Part shown: in pieces, positions 19,536-31,640 of the stretch | How positions within the stretch are numbered: the first letter of the stretch is position 1 | How the letters are laid out: the number at the start of each line of letters is the position of its first letter | DNA from: Advenella kashmirensis W13003 | GTDB taxonomy: Bacteria; Pseudomonadota; Gammaproteobacteria; Burkholderiales; Burkholderiaceae_B | Length of the DNA: 64,000 nt | NCBI RefSeq assembly: GCF_000506985.1 | Contig: NZ_KI650983.1 | Coordinates: 62,001 to 126,000, forward strand | Direction of reading: 5' to 3' | Program-made: the position numbers and the translations under genes | The notes under the pieces: model-generated | Seen by the model: only the letters and a program-made list of their open reading frames with translations | The model's database searches: none | Told to the model about the DNA's origin: nothing

Positions 19536-19630
19536 TAGAATCAGAGGTCCATGGGCAACGTGCAGGATCATTTTTGCACGCATTGCCCTACTTTATTAGC
19601 ACTCCCGATTCTGATTCTTTACGCCACCTT

Positions 19631-20968
19631 ATGACCGATCATTATTCGTCACTCTACAAATCATTTGAATGGCTGGTGCCCACGGTATTCAATATAGCCG
19701 ATGCCTGTTGTCATCGCTGGGCCTCCAGCCCGCACGAAGCCCGTCAGGTCGCCGTTTATTTCGAAGATCAGGTAGGGCAGCTGACATTACTGACCTACGG
19801 GCAGTTGTCCGAAAAGGTCAACAAGCTGGCCAACGGCTTTATCCGCATGGGTATTCAGCCGCAAGACCGCATTGCCGTTGCCCTGCAGCACTCGGCCGAA
19901 AGCGCCATCACCCAGCTGGCCGTCCTGACGGTCGGCGCTATCGTCGTGCCCCTGACCGCCTCGCTGACGGGTCCTGAATATGCGGAAAGACTGCATGACT
20001 CACAGGCGCGGGTAGCGGTGGTGGACAAGCATTCCATCACGGCGCTCATGTCTGCCGTGGATAATCACTCGTCGGTCAAACAGATCATCGGCATTCACAC
20101 TGATGATGATCGTATTATTTCCTGGCGCACCCTGCTGGCGCGGCAACCTTCTACCTTTACCCCGCACGTGGTGAGCGCCGCGACCCCGGCAATCCTGATT
20201 TATCCGGCCCCCTCGGAAAACCAGCCATTGCGCGGTGTGCTGCTCGATCACAGTTCCCTGATCGGCACCCTGCCTGGCTTTGTCGCGTCTCAAAACTGGT
20301 TTCCCAAAACCAACGATATTTTCTGGACCTCCTACGACTGGAACAGTCCCAACGGGCTGCTGAATGCGCTGCTGCCGACCCTGTACTTCGGCAAATCCAT
20401 TGTCGGTTGTCCGGCCGGGCGCACCATTCCGCGACTATTCACCCTGCTCGAACATTACCAGATCACCAATATTTACGCCTCGGGCCAGGATCTGGAGCGT
20501 ATTCGCGCTTATCCCGATGCCCTGGAAGAATTCGAACTGGCCATCCGCAGCATCAGTTGCCAGGATACCGACTACGAGCCGGCCCTGGGCGAATGGGCCA
20601 GACAACGCTTTGGTATCGATATCAACATCGTCGCGGCCCCGCTGGGCTTTGGCTATATTATTGGTGAAAGCCAGGAAAAATGGGCGCCTCGCGCCGGCAG
20701 CATGGGCCGCGTCTATCCGGGCCACCGTATCATGGTGGTCGATGAAGCCGGCAAACCCGTGAAAACGGGCCAGAATGGCTGGATCGCCGTCAACCGGACT
20801 GATCAGAATGACTATCCCGATCCGGCCGTCGCGCTGCAATACTGGTCCGGTGCCCAGATTCACCCGTTGCAGGCCGAACCCCTGGAATGGATTCCCACCG
20901 CGATTCGCGGCCATATTGATAAAGATGGCTACGTATGGCGCGACACCACGACCACAACGGGCGAGTAA
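19631..20968 (+). CDS. Degenerate AMP-binding (acyl-CoA synthetase-like) protein lacking key motifs
   Basis: ANL-superfamily-like protein of about 445 residues. The N-terminal domain layout is preserved: LTYGQLSEKVNKLANGFIRMGIQPQDRIAV, then VLTVGAIVVPLTASLTGPEY. The phosphate-binding loop that should read YTSGTTGxPKG is replaced by YPAPSENQPLRG (residues 191-202). The protein ends right after GHIDKDGYVWRDT, where the hinge and C-terminal domain with the catalytic lysine should begin. Adenylation therefore looks unlikely. The frame is intact over its length, arguing against a recent pseudogene. It lies 14 nt ahead of the gamma carbonic anhydrase gene. An in-frame ATG at 19532 would overlap the RDD gene; 19631 is preferred. 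Confidence 0.7.
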   Translation: MTDHYSSLYKSFEWLVPTVFNIADACCHRWASSPHEARQVAVYFEDQVGQLTLLTYGQLSEKVNKLANGFIRMGIQPQDRIAVALQHSAESAITQLAVLTVGAIVVPLTASLTGPEYAERLHDSQARVAVVDKHSITALMSAVDNHSSVKQIIGIHTDDDRIISWRTLLARQPSTFTPHVVSAATPAILIYPAPSENQPLRGVLLDHSSLIGTLPGFVASQNWFPKTNDIFWTSYDWNSPNGLLNALLPTLYFGKSIVGCPAGRTIPRLFTLLEHYQITNIYASGQDLERIRAYPDALEEFELAIRSISCQDTDYEPALGEWARQRFGIDINIVAAPLGFGYIIGESQEKWAPRAGSMGRVYPGHRIMVVDEAGKPVKTGQNGWIAVNRTDQNDYPDPAVALQYWSGAQIHPLQAEPLEWIPTAIRGHIDKDGYVWRDTTTTTGE

Positions 20969-20982
20969 CGGAGTAATAAACC

Positions 20983-21504
20983 ATGGCGGTATATCAGATC
21001 GATGAGCTGGCACCCACGATTGATCCCAGCGCTTTTGTTTTCGAAAGCGCAACGGTTATCGGCAACGTCACGCTGGAAAAAGACGTCAGTATCTGGGCCA
21101 ATGTGGCCATTCGCGGCGACAATGCGCCGATCGTTATCCAGGAAGGCAGCAATGTTCAGGAAGGCAGTGTTCTTCATGTTGACGAAGGCGTTCCGCTGAC
21201 GATTGAAAAGAACGTCACCGTTGGCCACCAGGCCATGCTGCATGGCTGCACCATCGGCGAAGGTTCACTGATCGGCATGCAGGCCATCGTACTGAACAAT
21301 GCGCGCATCGGCAAAAACTGCATTATCGGCGCCGGTGCCATCGTCACCGAAGGCAAAGACATTCCCGATGGTTCACTCGTGATCGGTATCGGCAAGATTG
21401 CCCGTACCCTGAGCGACGAGGAAATCGCGACCATCCACAAAAATACGGCTCACTACGTAAAACAGGGCCAGCGCTACAGCCGGAGTCTCAAACGCCTGGC
21501 GTAA
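20983..21504 (+). CDS. Gamma carbonic anhydrase-family hexapeptide protein
   Basis: Left-handed beta-helix trimer protein of 173 residues, related to YrdA/CaiE and gamma carbonic anhydrases. Hexapeptide repeats run from about residue 15 to 140. The zinc-ligand histidines are in place at 65 (VLHVDEG), 82 and 87 (VGHQAMLHGC). Enzymatic CO2 hydration is possible but many relatives are inactive. It follows the degenerate acyl-CoA-synthetase-like gene by 14 nt and is probably in the same transcript. Confidence 0.85.
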   Translation: MAVYQIDELAPTIDPSAFVFESATVIGNVTLEKDVSIWANVAIRGDNAPIVIQEGSNVQEGSVLHVDEGVPLTIEKNVTVGHQAMLHGCTIGEGSLIGMQAIVLNNARIGKNCIIGAGAIVTEGKDIPDGSLVIGIGKIARTLSDEEIATIHKNTAHYVKQGQRYSRSLKRLA

Positions 21505-21526
21505 CACCGGCTGCGCGCCATTTATC

Positions 21527-22450
21527 ATGACAACTGACCATTTACAGAAGTACCTCCTGGAAGATCGCAGCACCCGCATCCAGACCGTCGACCTGACCGA
21601 AACCTGGCTGACCGGTCTGGCCCACCAAAGCTACCCGCCGGTCGTACGCGACCTGCTGGGTCAACTGTGCGCCGCCTCGGTACTGCTCGCCTCCAATATC
21701 AAATTCAACGGCTCACTCGTTCTGCAGCTGCAGGGCGACGGGCCTTTGGCGCTGATCGTGGTTGAGTGTCAGTCCGACCTGAGCCTGCGCGCCACGGTTC
21801 AACTGCGACAGGAACTGGTGGTGCCCGACAATGCCACCTTCCAATCCTTGCTCAACAGTAACGGCAATGGCCGGTTCATTGTCATTCTGGACCCAGCAGA
21901 CCGCCAGGAAGGCCAGCAACCCTATCAGGGCGTTGTTCCCATGCAGGGTGATTCGGTGGCCCAGGTCCTGGAGCATTACATGAAGCAGTCCGAGCAACTG
22001 GATACCCGGATCTGGCTGGCCGCCAACGGCAGCCGTGCGACCGGCCTGCTGCTGCAAAGGCTGCCCGATCATGGCGGGACAGCCGAAGATACGGAAACGC
22101 ACCACGAGTCGTGGCAACGCGCCGGTATTCTCGCCCAGACGCTGACTACCCAGGAAATGCTGAGCGAATCACCCGATACCCTTATACATCGGCTGTTCTG
22201 GGAAGAGCCGCTGCTCACGTTCGAACCCCAGCCGGTGCGCTGGTTCTGCCCGTGCACCCGCGAGCGTGTCGCCAATATGCTGAAAATGCTGGGGCAGGCT
22301 GAAATCGAAAGCATTCTGAGCGAACAGGAAAAAGTCGATATTGCCTGCAACTTCTGCGGCAAACCCTATTCTTTCGACGCCATCGATTGCGCCCGTCTGT
22401 TTATCGACGGGCAGTCAAGCGCAGACCCGGACAAACCCGTCGAACACTGA
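21527..22450 (+). CDS. hslO: Redox-regulated chaperone Hsp33
   Basis: Cytoplasmic holdase activated by oxidative unfolding, 307 residues. The zinc-binding redox switch is complete near the C-terminus: a CPC pair in WFCPCTRERV and a CxxC pair in ACNFCGKPY. The N-terminal substrate-binding domain is full length. It starts 22 nt after the gamma carbonic anhydrase gene. Confidence 0.94.
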   Translation: MTTDHLQKYLLEDRSTRIQTVDLTETWLTGLAHQSYPPVVRDLLGQLCAASVLLASNIKFNGSLVLQLQGDGPLALIVVECQSDLSLRATVQLRQELVVPDNATFQSLLNSNGNGRFIVILDPADRQEGQQPYQGVVPMQGDSVAQVLEHYMKQSEQLDTRIWLAANGSRATGLLLQRLPDHGGTAEDTETHHESWQRAGILAQTLTTQEMLSESPDTLIHRLFWEEPLLTFEPQPVRWFCPCTRERVANMLKMLGQAEIESILSEQEKVDIACNFCGKPYSFDAIDCARLFIDGQSSADPDKPVEH

Positions 22451-22608
22451 CGGGGCGCTGCCTGCCATCCGGTGCTGGGTCAGATGATCCAGTGCCACAA
22501 GCCACACTATACTTTTTTTCATCAATTGCGCACACTGGCAGAATGATGAACATTCTGCCTGCTACCTCTTTGCGCACCTGCCCTTGCCCGCCTGAGCACT
22601 TATCTGCC

Positions 22609-23577
22609 ATGACACGCCGCGGCAAACCTCGGCATGCCGACAGGGCTTTGCTGCGACGCCAGCGCGGCGTCGGCACTATTGAATTTCTTGTCGCCGCTGT
22701 TCCACTGCTGTTTTCCGCCATGGCCACCTTTGAAGCGTCGCGCTGGTATATGACGCGCGAAGCCGTCAATCTGGCGCTGCTTGAGGCGGCTCGCGCGGGC
22801 AGTGTCGCACATGCACGACCACAAGCGATTGAAAACGCCTTTCTGAACGGCCTGACGCCTTTATTTGCATCTGCGGGACAGGGTCGCAACCCGCAAGCCC
22901 GCATGATGTTCGAGCTGGATCAATTTGAACAGACAAGCGGTGGTCTGGCATGGGACATCACCATCCTGCATCCGTCGGCAGCGGAATTTGCCGACTTTAT
23001 GCAAAAAGACCTGCCCATCGCCCTGACAACCGGCCTGCCGGCCATCAATAATCACTATCAATTCCGGCAACATCAACAGCACGGCAAAGGTCAGCTGTCA
23101 GGCAGCACGATCTATGATGCCAACACGCTTCAATTGCAGGTGCGCTATCTGTACCAGCCTGTGGTGCCGGGCATGCGTACCCTGCTGCGCAGCGTCTTTT
23201 CAGCCACGGGTCTCGCCAACTCAGCAGCGGCGACTCAAGGAGCCTTGCCCATCGTCTCGGCAATCGCAATCGAAATGCAGTCGCACCCCGTATTCTGGCA
23301 GTCCGGCGAAACCCGCCACGTGCATTATGCGCAGCGTGCGGGCCTGGCTGCCAACAGACCCGCAGCACCCCCCCATACGCCGCAAAAGCCGCAGACCTCT
23401 GGTGTCCACAACCGGACCGAACCCGCCGGGCAGACATCCGGCGCAAAACCATCGGTCTCGACTGCAGCCAGTGATGCCTCGAACGCTTCGGCGCCGGAGG
23501 TAGCCTCGCGCAATGGTGCTGGTATACAAGGTGCGCCTGAAGATCTGCTGATCAACGAATCGGCCTGCCGGCCTTGA
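22609..23577 (+). CDS. TadE-like pseudopilin
   Basis: Predicted minor pseudopilin of about 322 residues. The N-terminus is a class III signal: basic residues, then RRQRGVGTIEFLVAAVPLLFSA, with cleavage expected after the Gly and a Glu at mature position 5. The C-terminal third (about 230-322) is a Pro/Ser/Ala-rich low-complexity tail. No other tad/flp genes occur in the window, so it would depend on a tad system elsewhere. ATG at 22609 is chosen as the closest start to the signal; ATG at 22543 is an alternative. The stop codon directly abuts the tRNA-Asn-like element. Confidence 0.68.
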   Translation: MTRRGKPRHADRALLRRQRGVGTIEFLVAAVPLLFSAMATFEASRWYMTREAVNLALLEAARAGSVAHARPQAIENAFLNGLTPLFASAGQGRNPQARMMFELDQFEQTSGGLAWDITILHPSAAEFADFMQKDLPIALTTGLPAINNHYQFRQHQQHGKGQLSGSTIYDANTLQLQVRYLYQPVVPGMRTLLRSVFSATGLANSAAATQGALPIVSAIAIEMQSHPVFWQSGETRHVHYAQRAGLAANRPAAPPHTPQKPQTSGVHNRTEPAGQTSGAKPSVSTAASDASNASAPEVASRNGAGIQGAPEDLLINESACRP

Positions 23578-23594
23578 ATCATTTTCTTAATTTA

Positions 23595-23670
23595 TTCTCA
23601 ACTGCTCGGCCGTTAGAGCGACGGACTGTTAATCCGCAGGTCACTGATTCGTACCCGGTTCGGGGGCCGT
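23595..23670 (+). pseudogene. Degenerate tRNA-Asn(GUU)-like element
   Basis: A 76-nt stretch aligns without gaps to the intact tRNA-Asn at 32635-32710, with 61 identical positions by hand count. Positions 20-52 of the tRNA (D-arm end, anticodon arm with GTT, variable region) are identical. Differences fall in the acceptor stem (several GU-type pairs and an A-C mismatch), the D-loop (second conserved G changed), the T-arm (one broken pair) and the 3' end, which lacks CCA. The 16 nt at 23577-23592 also match the intact gene's 5' flank, but its TATAAT is not preserved. It is probably a decayed duplicate in inverted orientation. Transcription or a regulatory RNA role cannot be excluded. Confidence 0.8.
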
Positions 23671-23720
23671 CAATCTACGGGGACTTGGTACTCAGTCGTT
23701 CAAGCTATTGTTTCTACAGA

Positions 23721-24200
23721 TTATTGTTGTTGAGATCTGGACGACGTGGCTGATTTGGGCTGTGCAGATTTTGTGCGCCCCTGGTTCGCGCCGGATTTTG
23801 CCTGCGTCCGGGCATTGGCGGTTGTTTTGGCCGCCGCCTTGGGTTTGTCTGCGGCCGCTACTTCAGCTTTTTTGCCGTCAGCCGGCGCCGGTACTTCATA
23901 GCTGACCGGCACCTGCGGCTGCGGCTCATTAGGCGTCAGGATCTGGACGTAGGTCTCGTCCTTCTTGATCATGCGCATCTCAATGCGCGCACGATCTTCC
24001 AGCGCGTCCGTGCCTGTTTTAAGGTCATGAACCTCGGCGTCCATTGCGTTGTTACGTGCCAGCAGAGCCTTGTTTTTTTCTTCCTGCAGCTCCAGCTGCT
24101 GCTTGAGCACTGTCACGCGCGCCCAACCTTCTTCGCCCCACCACAACGGGTATTGAATGGCAACACAAGCGACCATCAGGGCAAGGTAGAGTAAGCGCAT
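23721..24200 (-). CDS. ftsB: Cell division protein FtsB with a long C-terminal extension
   Basis: Septum-formation initiator of the FtsQBL complex, 159 residues. One N-terminal membrane helix (about 3-20, LYLALMVACVAIQYPLWWG) is followed by a coiled coil (about 28-65, LKQQLELQEEKNKALLARNNAMDAEVHDLK). The usual family length is about 90-110 residues. The extra 60 residues are a low-complexity Lys/Ala/Ser/Gln tail of a kind seen in Alcaligenaceae homologues. It lies 31 nt downstream of eno, the conserved eno-ftsB pairing. Confidence 0.9.
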   Translation of the reverse strand: MRLLYLALMVACVAIQYPLWWGEEGWARVTVLKQQLELQEEKNKALLARNNAMDAEVHDLKTGTDALEDRARIEMRMIKKDETYVQILTPNEPQPQVPVSYEVPAPADGKKAEVAAADKPKAAAKTTANARTQAKSGANQGRTKSAQPKSATSSRSQQQ

Positions 24201-24231
24201 GACAAGGTCTCAATGCTCGCGCAAAAAGCGC

Positions 24232-25601
<1,370 letters not shown>

Positions 25602-25773
25602 TTTTGCACGCAGGGGCAATCAAACTTGTATCGTATTTTTTACAATTTTTGCCTGATGCCACCGGCTCGGAACTTGACTGTCAAGGCCACCGTCCTGTCC
25701 CGTCAGCTGCCAGTTGCAGCGCTCCCGGTCAGGCACTCACTACCCGTCGTAGCGCTCACCACCTGGCGGGACG

Positions 25774-27420
25774 TTACTTTTCTCTACGACGCCGCAGACG
25801 CCGGCGGCGCCTGCGCGGCTCCTGTTCAACCCGGGTGCTCACCAGGCTGTTAAAGCGGATCAGCGGCAGCCTGAACAGCCACAGCAAGGCCACCACATTT
25901 ACAATCAGCACCACGATCAGGCCCGACTCGATCGCGCCCACCATGTGTTCCCGTGCCGCCAGCAGCCATGGCCGGGCGTCCTGGCCAAGCGCTGCCATTT
26001 GCGCGATCAGTTCCGTCTGACTATCCGGGCGCACCAGCAATTGCGGGTCGGACAATGCGCCGACCATCTCCTGAGAAGGCATGGTGCGTGCTTCCTGCTG
26101 TATGCCGGCCACAAAATAAAAATTGACCATGGCGCCGATAATAGCCGTTCCGAGCATACCGCCAATCATGCGAATGGATTGTACCAGCGCAGTCACGATA
26201 CCCAGATTGCTCCGTCCCGACAGTTCCTGGCTGAAAATGGTCAAATTGGGCATGATAAAACCAAGCCCGACACCCCCCAGCGTCATATACGCCACAAAAA
26301 GCCACTGCGACATATGCCGATCGTAAAGCACAACGCCAGCGACTGCAATGCCCGTCAGCACAAAACCCATATAAAGGATAAGATTGGGCCGCGCCAGACG
26401 AATGACCACGCGTCCGCTCAGTATGCTGCCAAACGTGATACAGACAACCAGCGGCGTTACCAGCATGCCGGCGTCATTGGGCGACAACCCGAACCCGCTT
26501 TGCAGCAGAAGCGGAATATAAAACAACATGCCGAACATGACAAAACCGGTCAGCAGCGACAGAATGAACATGGTCGCCAGGCTGCGATCCCGGAATACTT
26601 CGAGTGGCAGCAGCGGATACGCGCAACGGCGCTCCCAGAGAATGAGAGAGATAAAGGCGAGCACAGAGGCCACAGAAAACACGGCCACCTGCCACGAAAC
26701 CCCATGCGTCGCGAACAGCTCGACTGCCAACTGCAAACACCCCAGGAACAGTGCAATCAGCAAGGCCCCCTGCCAATCAAGCCGAATCGCCTGATCACGG
26801 CGATAGCGGATCAGGGGCAGATATTGCCAGATAAAGAACAGGCTGATCAGTCCGACCGGCAGATTCACATAGAATACGGATCGCCAGCCGTAATACTCCG
26901 TCAGAAATCCCCCGAGAGAGGGGCCGACGGCTGAAGCGACACCGAAAGAGGAACTGAGCAGAATCTGCCAGCGCAGCCGCACTTTGGCGTCCGGAAACAG
27001 GTCGGGTACGCAGGCGAAGGCCGTGCCGACCAGCATACCGCCGCCGATCCCCTGCAGCGCCCGGGCCAGGACCAGCAGCGTCATGTCGCCCGCCATGCCG
27101 CAAAGCATTGAGGCAATGGTGAAAATAATAACGGACGCCACCACAAAGGGTTTGCGTCCATAATAATCACTCAATCGGCCACAGATGGGAACGGTGATGA
27201 CGGAGGTCAGCAAATAGGAAGTCCCGACCCAGGCATAAAGCTCAAACCCGTTGAGCTCAGCCACGATGGTGGGTAACGCGGTACCCACAATGGTCTGGTC
27301 CAGGCCAACCAGCATACCCACGAAGCAGATGCCCAGCACGGCCATCAACGACTGTCGAAACGGCAGCAGCCGCCCCGTTGCCGATTGTTCCTCATTCACT
27401 TCGATCGTTTTGGTAACCAT
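25774..27420 (-). CDS. DHA2-family MFS multidrug exporter (EmrB/QacA type)
   Basis: Proton-driven exporter of 548 residues with 14 predicted membrane helices. DHA2 features include GLDQTIVGTALPTIVAELNG in the first helix and motif A as GRLSDYYGRKPFVV. LARALQGIGGGMLVGTAFA corresponds to motif B. The C-terminus is strongly basic (RVEQEPRRRRRRLRRRREK). The substrate is unknown. No adaptor (EmrA-like) gene is adjacent, so it probably works alone in the inner membrane. It interrupts the otherwise conserved kdsA-eno adjacency, suggesting insertion between them. Confidence 0.88.
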   Translation of the reverse strand: MVTKTIEVNEEQSATGRLLPFRQSLMAVLGICFVGMLVGLDQTIVGTALPTIVAELNGFELYAWVGTSYLLTSVITVPICGRLSDYYGRKPFVVASVIIFTIASMLCGMAGDMTLLVLARALQGIGGGMLVGTAFACVPDLFPDAKVRLRWQILLSSSFGVASAVGPSLGGFLTEYYGWRSVFYVNLPVGLISLFFIWQYLPLIRYRRDQAIRLDWQGALLIALFLGCLQLAVELFATHGVSWQVAVFSVASVLAFISLILWERRCAYPLLPLEVFRDRSLATMFILSLLTGFVMFGMLFYIPLLLQSGFGLSPNDAGMLVTPLVVCITFGSILSGRVVIRLARPNLILYMGFVLTGIAVAGVVLYDRHMSQWLFVAYMTLGGVGLGFIMPNLTIFSQELSGRSNLGIVTALVQSIRMIGGMLGTAIIGAMVNFYFVAGIQQEARTMPSQEMVGALSDPQLLVRPDSQTELIAQMAALGQDARPWLLAAREHMVGAIESGLIVVLIVNVVALLWLFRLPLIRFNSLVSTRVEQEPRRRRRRLRRRREK

Positions 27421-27542
27421 GCTTCCCGTTCTTCGTACGCACCGGCATCGTACTTCACCGGGACGGCCTGCCGCCCTGAGGCAGTACGGCGATTCAGTCA
27501 GTCATCGGCGCCGCCGATAATTGTATGGGTGACAGCACCAAG

Positions 27543-28400
27543 CTAGGCGCTGAACTGATCTTCGATAAAACCCTGTTTTTTCACGATGCTGTCGATCGCT
27601 GACAGCGATTGCAGCAAGGCTTCCATATGCCCGAGCGGCACCGCATTGGGTCCGTCGGACAGGGCCACGGACGGATCCGGATGGGTTTCCATGAACAGCC
27701 CCGCGACCCCGACCGCGACGGCCGCGCGCGCCAGCACCGGTACAAACTCGCGCTGCCCGCCCGAAAACGTGCCCTGCCCGCCCGGCAACTGCACCGAATG
27801 CGTGGCATCGAACACGACCGGGCATTCGGTTGCGCGCATGATGGCCAGCGAACGCATATCCGACACCAGATTGTTATAGCCGAAAGAGGCGCCCCGTTCA
27901 CACACCATGATATTGGAACCGTCGCCGCCTGCCTCGATGGCTGCGGCTTTGGCCTTGGCGACCACCTGCAGCATATCGGCCGGCGCCAGAAACTGGCCTT
28001 TCTTGATATTGACCGGCTTGCCCGTGGCAGCACAGGCCGAAATGAAATCCGTCTGGCGACACAGGAATGCCGGCGTCTGCAGGACATCGACGACCTCGGC
28101 AACCCGCGCCACTTGGGTGATGTCGTGAACATCGGTCAGCACCGGCACGTTCAGCTGTTCCCGCACATCGGCCAGGATCTGCAGGCCTTCGTCCATACCG
28201 GGACCGCGATAAGACTTGCCGGAACTGCGGTTGGCCTTGTCAAAAGAGCTTTTGTAGATAAAGGGAATGCCAAGACGCCCGGTGATCTCAATCAGGGTGC
28301 GCGCGGTGTCGAACGCCATCTCGCGCGATTCGATCACGCAGGGTCCGGCAATCAGAAAAAAAGGTTTCGTCAGACCGACGTCGAAGCCGCATAGATTCAT
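27543..28400 (-). CDS. kdsA: 2-dehydro-3-deoxyphosphooctonate aldolase (KDO-8-P synthase)
   Basis: Condenses phosphoenolpyruvate with arabinose 5-phosphate to KDO-8-phosphate for lipopolysaccharide inner core, 285 residues. Family landmarks are [39 protein letters not shown], and [14 protein letters not shown]. It follows pyrG by 10 nt, as in many betaproteobacteria. Confidence 0.97.
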   Translation of the reverse strand: MNLCGFDVGLTKPFFLIAGPCVIESREMAFDTARTLIEITGRLGIPFIYKSSFDKANRSSGKSYRGPGMDEGLQILADVREQLNVPVLTDVHDITQVARVAEVVDVLQTPAFLCRQTDFISACAATGKPVNIKKGQFLAPADMLQVVAKAKAAAIEAGGDGSNIMVCERGASFGYNNLVSDMRSLAIMRATECPVVFDATHSVQLPGGQGTFSGGQREFVPVLARAAVAVGVAGLFMETHPDPSVALSDGPNAVPLGHMEALLQSLSAIDSIVKKQGFIEDQFSA

Positions 28401-28410
28401 GATCTGTACC

Positions 28411-30186
<1,776 letters not shown>

Positions 30187-30200
30187 TTAAAGAAACGATC

Positions 30201-30308
30201 ATGGACCGAAAACGTAAAACCCTGCTCATGCTGTTAGGCTATGTCTTGGCCTTTTTTGTCACCATTGGCCTGCTCTCACTGTGGGCAACCACGCTATACC
30301 TGAAATAA
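30201..30308 (+). CDS. Possible 35-residue single-helix membrane protein
   Basis: Short frame encoding a basic N-terminus (MDRKRK), one hydrophobic helix of about 24 residues and a short tail ending YLK. A TATAAT at 30168-30173 lies 27 nt upstream of the ATG, but the ribosome-binding site is weak (AAAGAAA) and no good -35 is seen. Its end overlaps the convergent sirtuin gene by 15 bp. It is divergent from pyrG. The topology fits many genuine small membrane proteins; homology was not assessed. Confidence 0.4.
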   Translation: MDRKRKTLLMLLGYVLAFFVTIGLLSLWATTLYLK

Positions 30309-31181
30309 ATCAAAGGGTCCCGCCGGGGCTTCCGATCCGGATTCAGCCACTGCGAACGGCTCCAGCACCGTATCCAGCGCGGACAGCACAGGTGCACAAG
30401 CGGTGTTCAATTTGAATGCCAGCACGTTATCGGCACGGGTACGACCCTGGGTAATTGCCGCCACCGGTTTGCCCTGCCTGACTGCATCCCGTACAAACCG
30501 ATAGCCGGAATATACCATCAGCGAAGAGCCCACCACCAGGACTGCGCTGGCCTTATCCAGCGCCGCATAAACAGCATCGACGCGGGGTCGCGGCACCGCT
30601 TCTCCAAAAAATACCACATCCGGCTTGAGGATACCGCCACAACGCGGACAGGGCGGAACACAAAAAGCCGAAAAATCCGTCTCCAGATCCACATCCCCGT
30701 CGGGACCCATGACCGCTGTCATGTGCACCCAGTCGGGATTGCATTGCTGCAATTGCTGTTGAAAATCAGCGCGATCAAGCCGGCATTGACACTGCATGCA
30801 AATGACGCTGGCCAAAGAACCATGCAGCTCCAGCAAGCGGGACTGACCCGCCTGCCGGTGCAGGCCATCGACATTTTGTGTGACCAGCAGGCCGGTATAG
30901 CCTTTTGCCTCAAGCGAGGCCAGGGCCTGGTGCGCGGCATTGGGCCTGCCGCCCGAAAACAGCGACCAGCCCACCATACTGCGCGCCCAATAGCGCTGGC
31001 GTGCCGGTTCGCCGCTCATGAATTTCTGGAACGTCATGGGCGGAGGCCGCATCCAGGCACCGTCGGTATCCCGATAGGCAGGGATACCCGAGTCAGTACT
31101 GCAACCGGCACCGGTAATCACCAGCAGACCCGCGTGCCGGTGCACGAAGGTCTGTAACTCGGTGATTGCCGCGGCACTCAT
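30294..31181 (-). CDS. Sir2-family NAD-dependent protein deacylase
   Basis: Sirtuin of 295 residues that removes acyl groups from lysines using NAD+. The nucleotide site reads TGAGCSTDSGIPAYRD, the catalytic region QNVDGLHRQAG and LELHGSLA, and the structural zinc site has two Cys pairs (CMQCQC and CPRCGG). The spacing and STDSGIPAYRD sequence resemble class II (SIRT4-like) bacterial members rather than E. coli CobB. The downstream end overlaps the 35-residue frame. Confidence 0.9.
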   Translation of the reverse strand: MSAAAITELQTFVHRHAGLLVITGAGCSTDSGIPAYRDTDGAWMRPPPMTFQKFMSGEPARQRYWARSMVGWSLFSGGRPNAAHQALASLEAKGYTGLLVTQNVDGLHRQAGQSRLLELHGSLASVICMQCQCRLDRADFQQQLQQCNPDWVHMTAVMGPDGDVDLETDFSAFCVPPCPRCGGILKPDVVFFGEAVPRPRVDAVYAALDKASAVLVVGSSLMVYSGYRFVRDAVRQGKPVAAITQGRTRADNVLAFKLNTACAPVLSALDTVLEPFAVAESGSEAPAGPFDLFQV

Positions 31182-31190
31182 TGCGCCGCT

Positions 31191-31580
31191 TTACTCTGTG
31201 GTTTTACCATCAAAGTGCTCTTCCTGCTCATCTTCCTTGGTGGCATGCACCACGCCGTCACGATGCTCGGGCGGTCCGTAAATGGTGTACAGACGCAAGG
31301 GATGATCCCCTGAGTTGATCACATTATGCCGGGCACCGGCAGGCACAATGACCGCGTCATCATCGCTCACGGCATGCGTCTCGCCATCAATGACCACGTT
31401 GCCTTCGCCCTCTTCGATGCGAAAGAACTGGTCATGACCCTCGTGCACCTCTTCGCCGATTTCATCGCCAGGCTGCAGGGTCATCAACACCAATTGCAGA
31501 TTTTTGCCCGTGTATAACACCTTGCGGTAAAGATCATTGTTTAACGTCAATTCCTCGATATCATCGACAAACCCTTTCAT
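31191..31580 (-). CDS. Cupin-domain protein
   Basis: A 129-residue single-domain cupin. The metal-binding motif 1 is visible as EEVHEGHDQFFRIEEGEG and motif 2 as PAGARHNVINSG, so a metal ion is probably bound. The C-terminus is acidic. No specific function can be assigned. It lies 9 nt upstream of the sirtuin gene on the same strand and is likely co-transcribed with it. Confidence 0.8.
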   Translation of the reverse strand: MKGFVDDIEELTLNNDLYRKVLYTGKNLQLVLMTLQPGDEIGEEVHEGHDQFFRIEEGEGNVVIDGETHAVSDDDAVIVPAGARHNVINSGDHPLRLYTIYGPPEHRDGVVHATKEDEQEEHFDGKTTE

Positions 31581-31640
31581 ACGGCATACTCCATAAAAAA
31601 TAAAGGCGGCCGGATCCCGGTCACCTGGGGGTCCCGGGCA

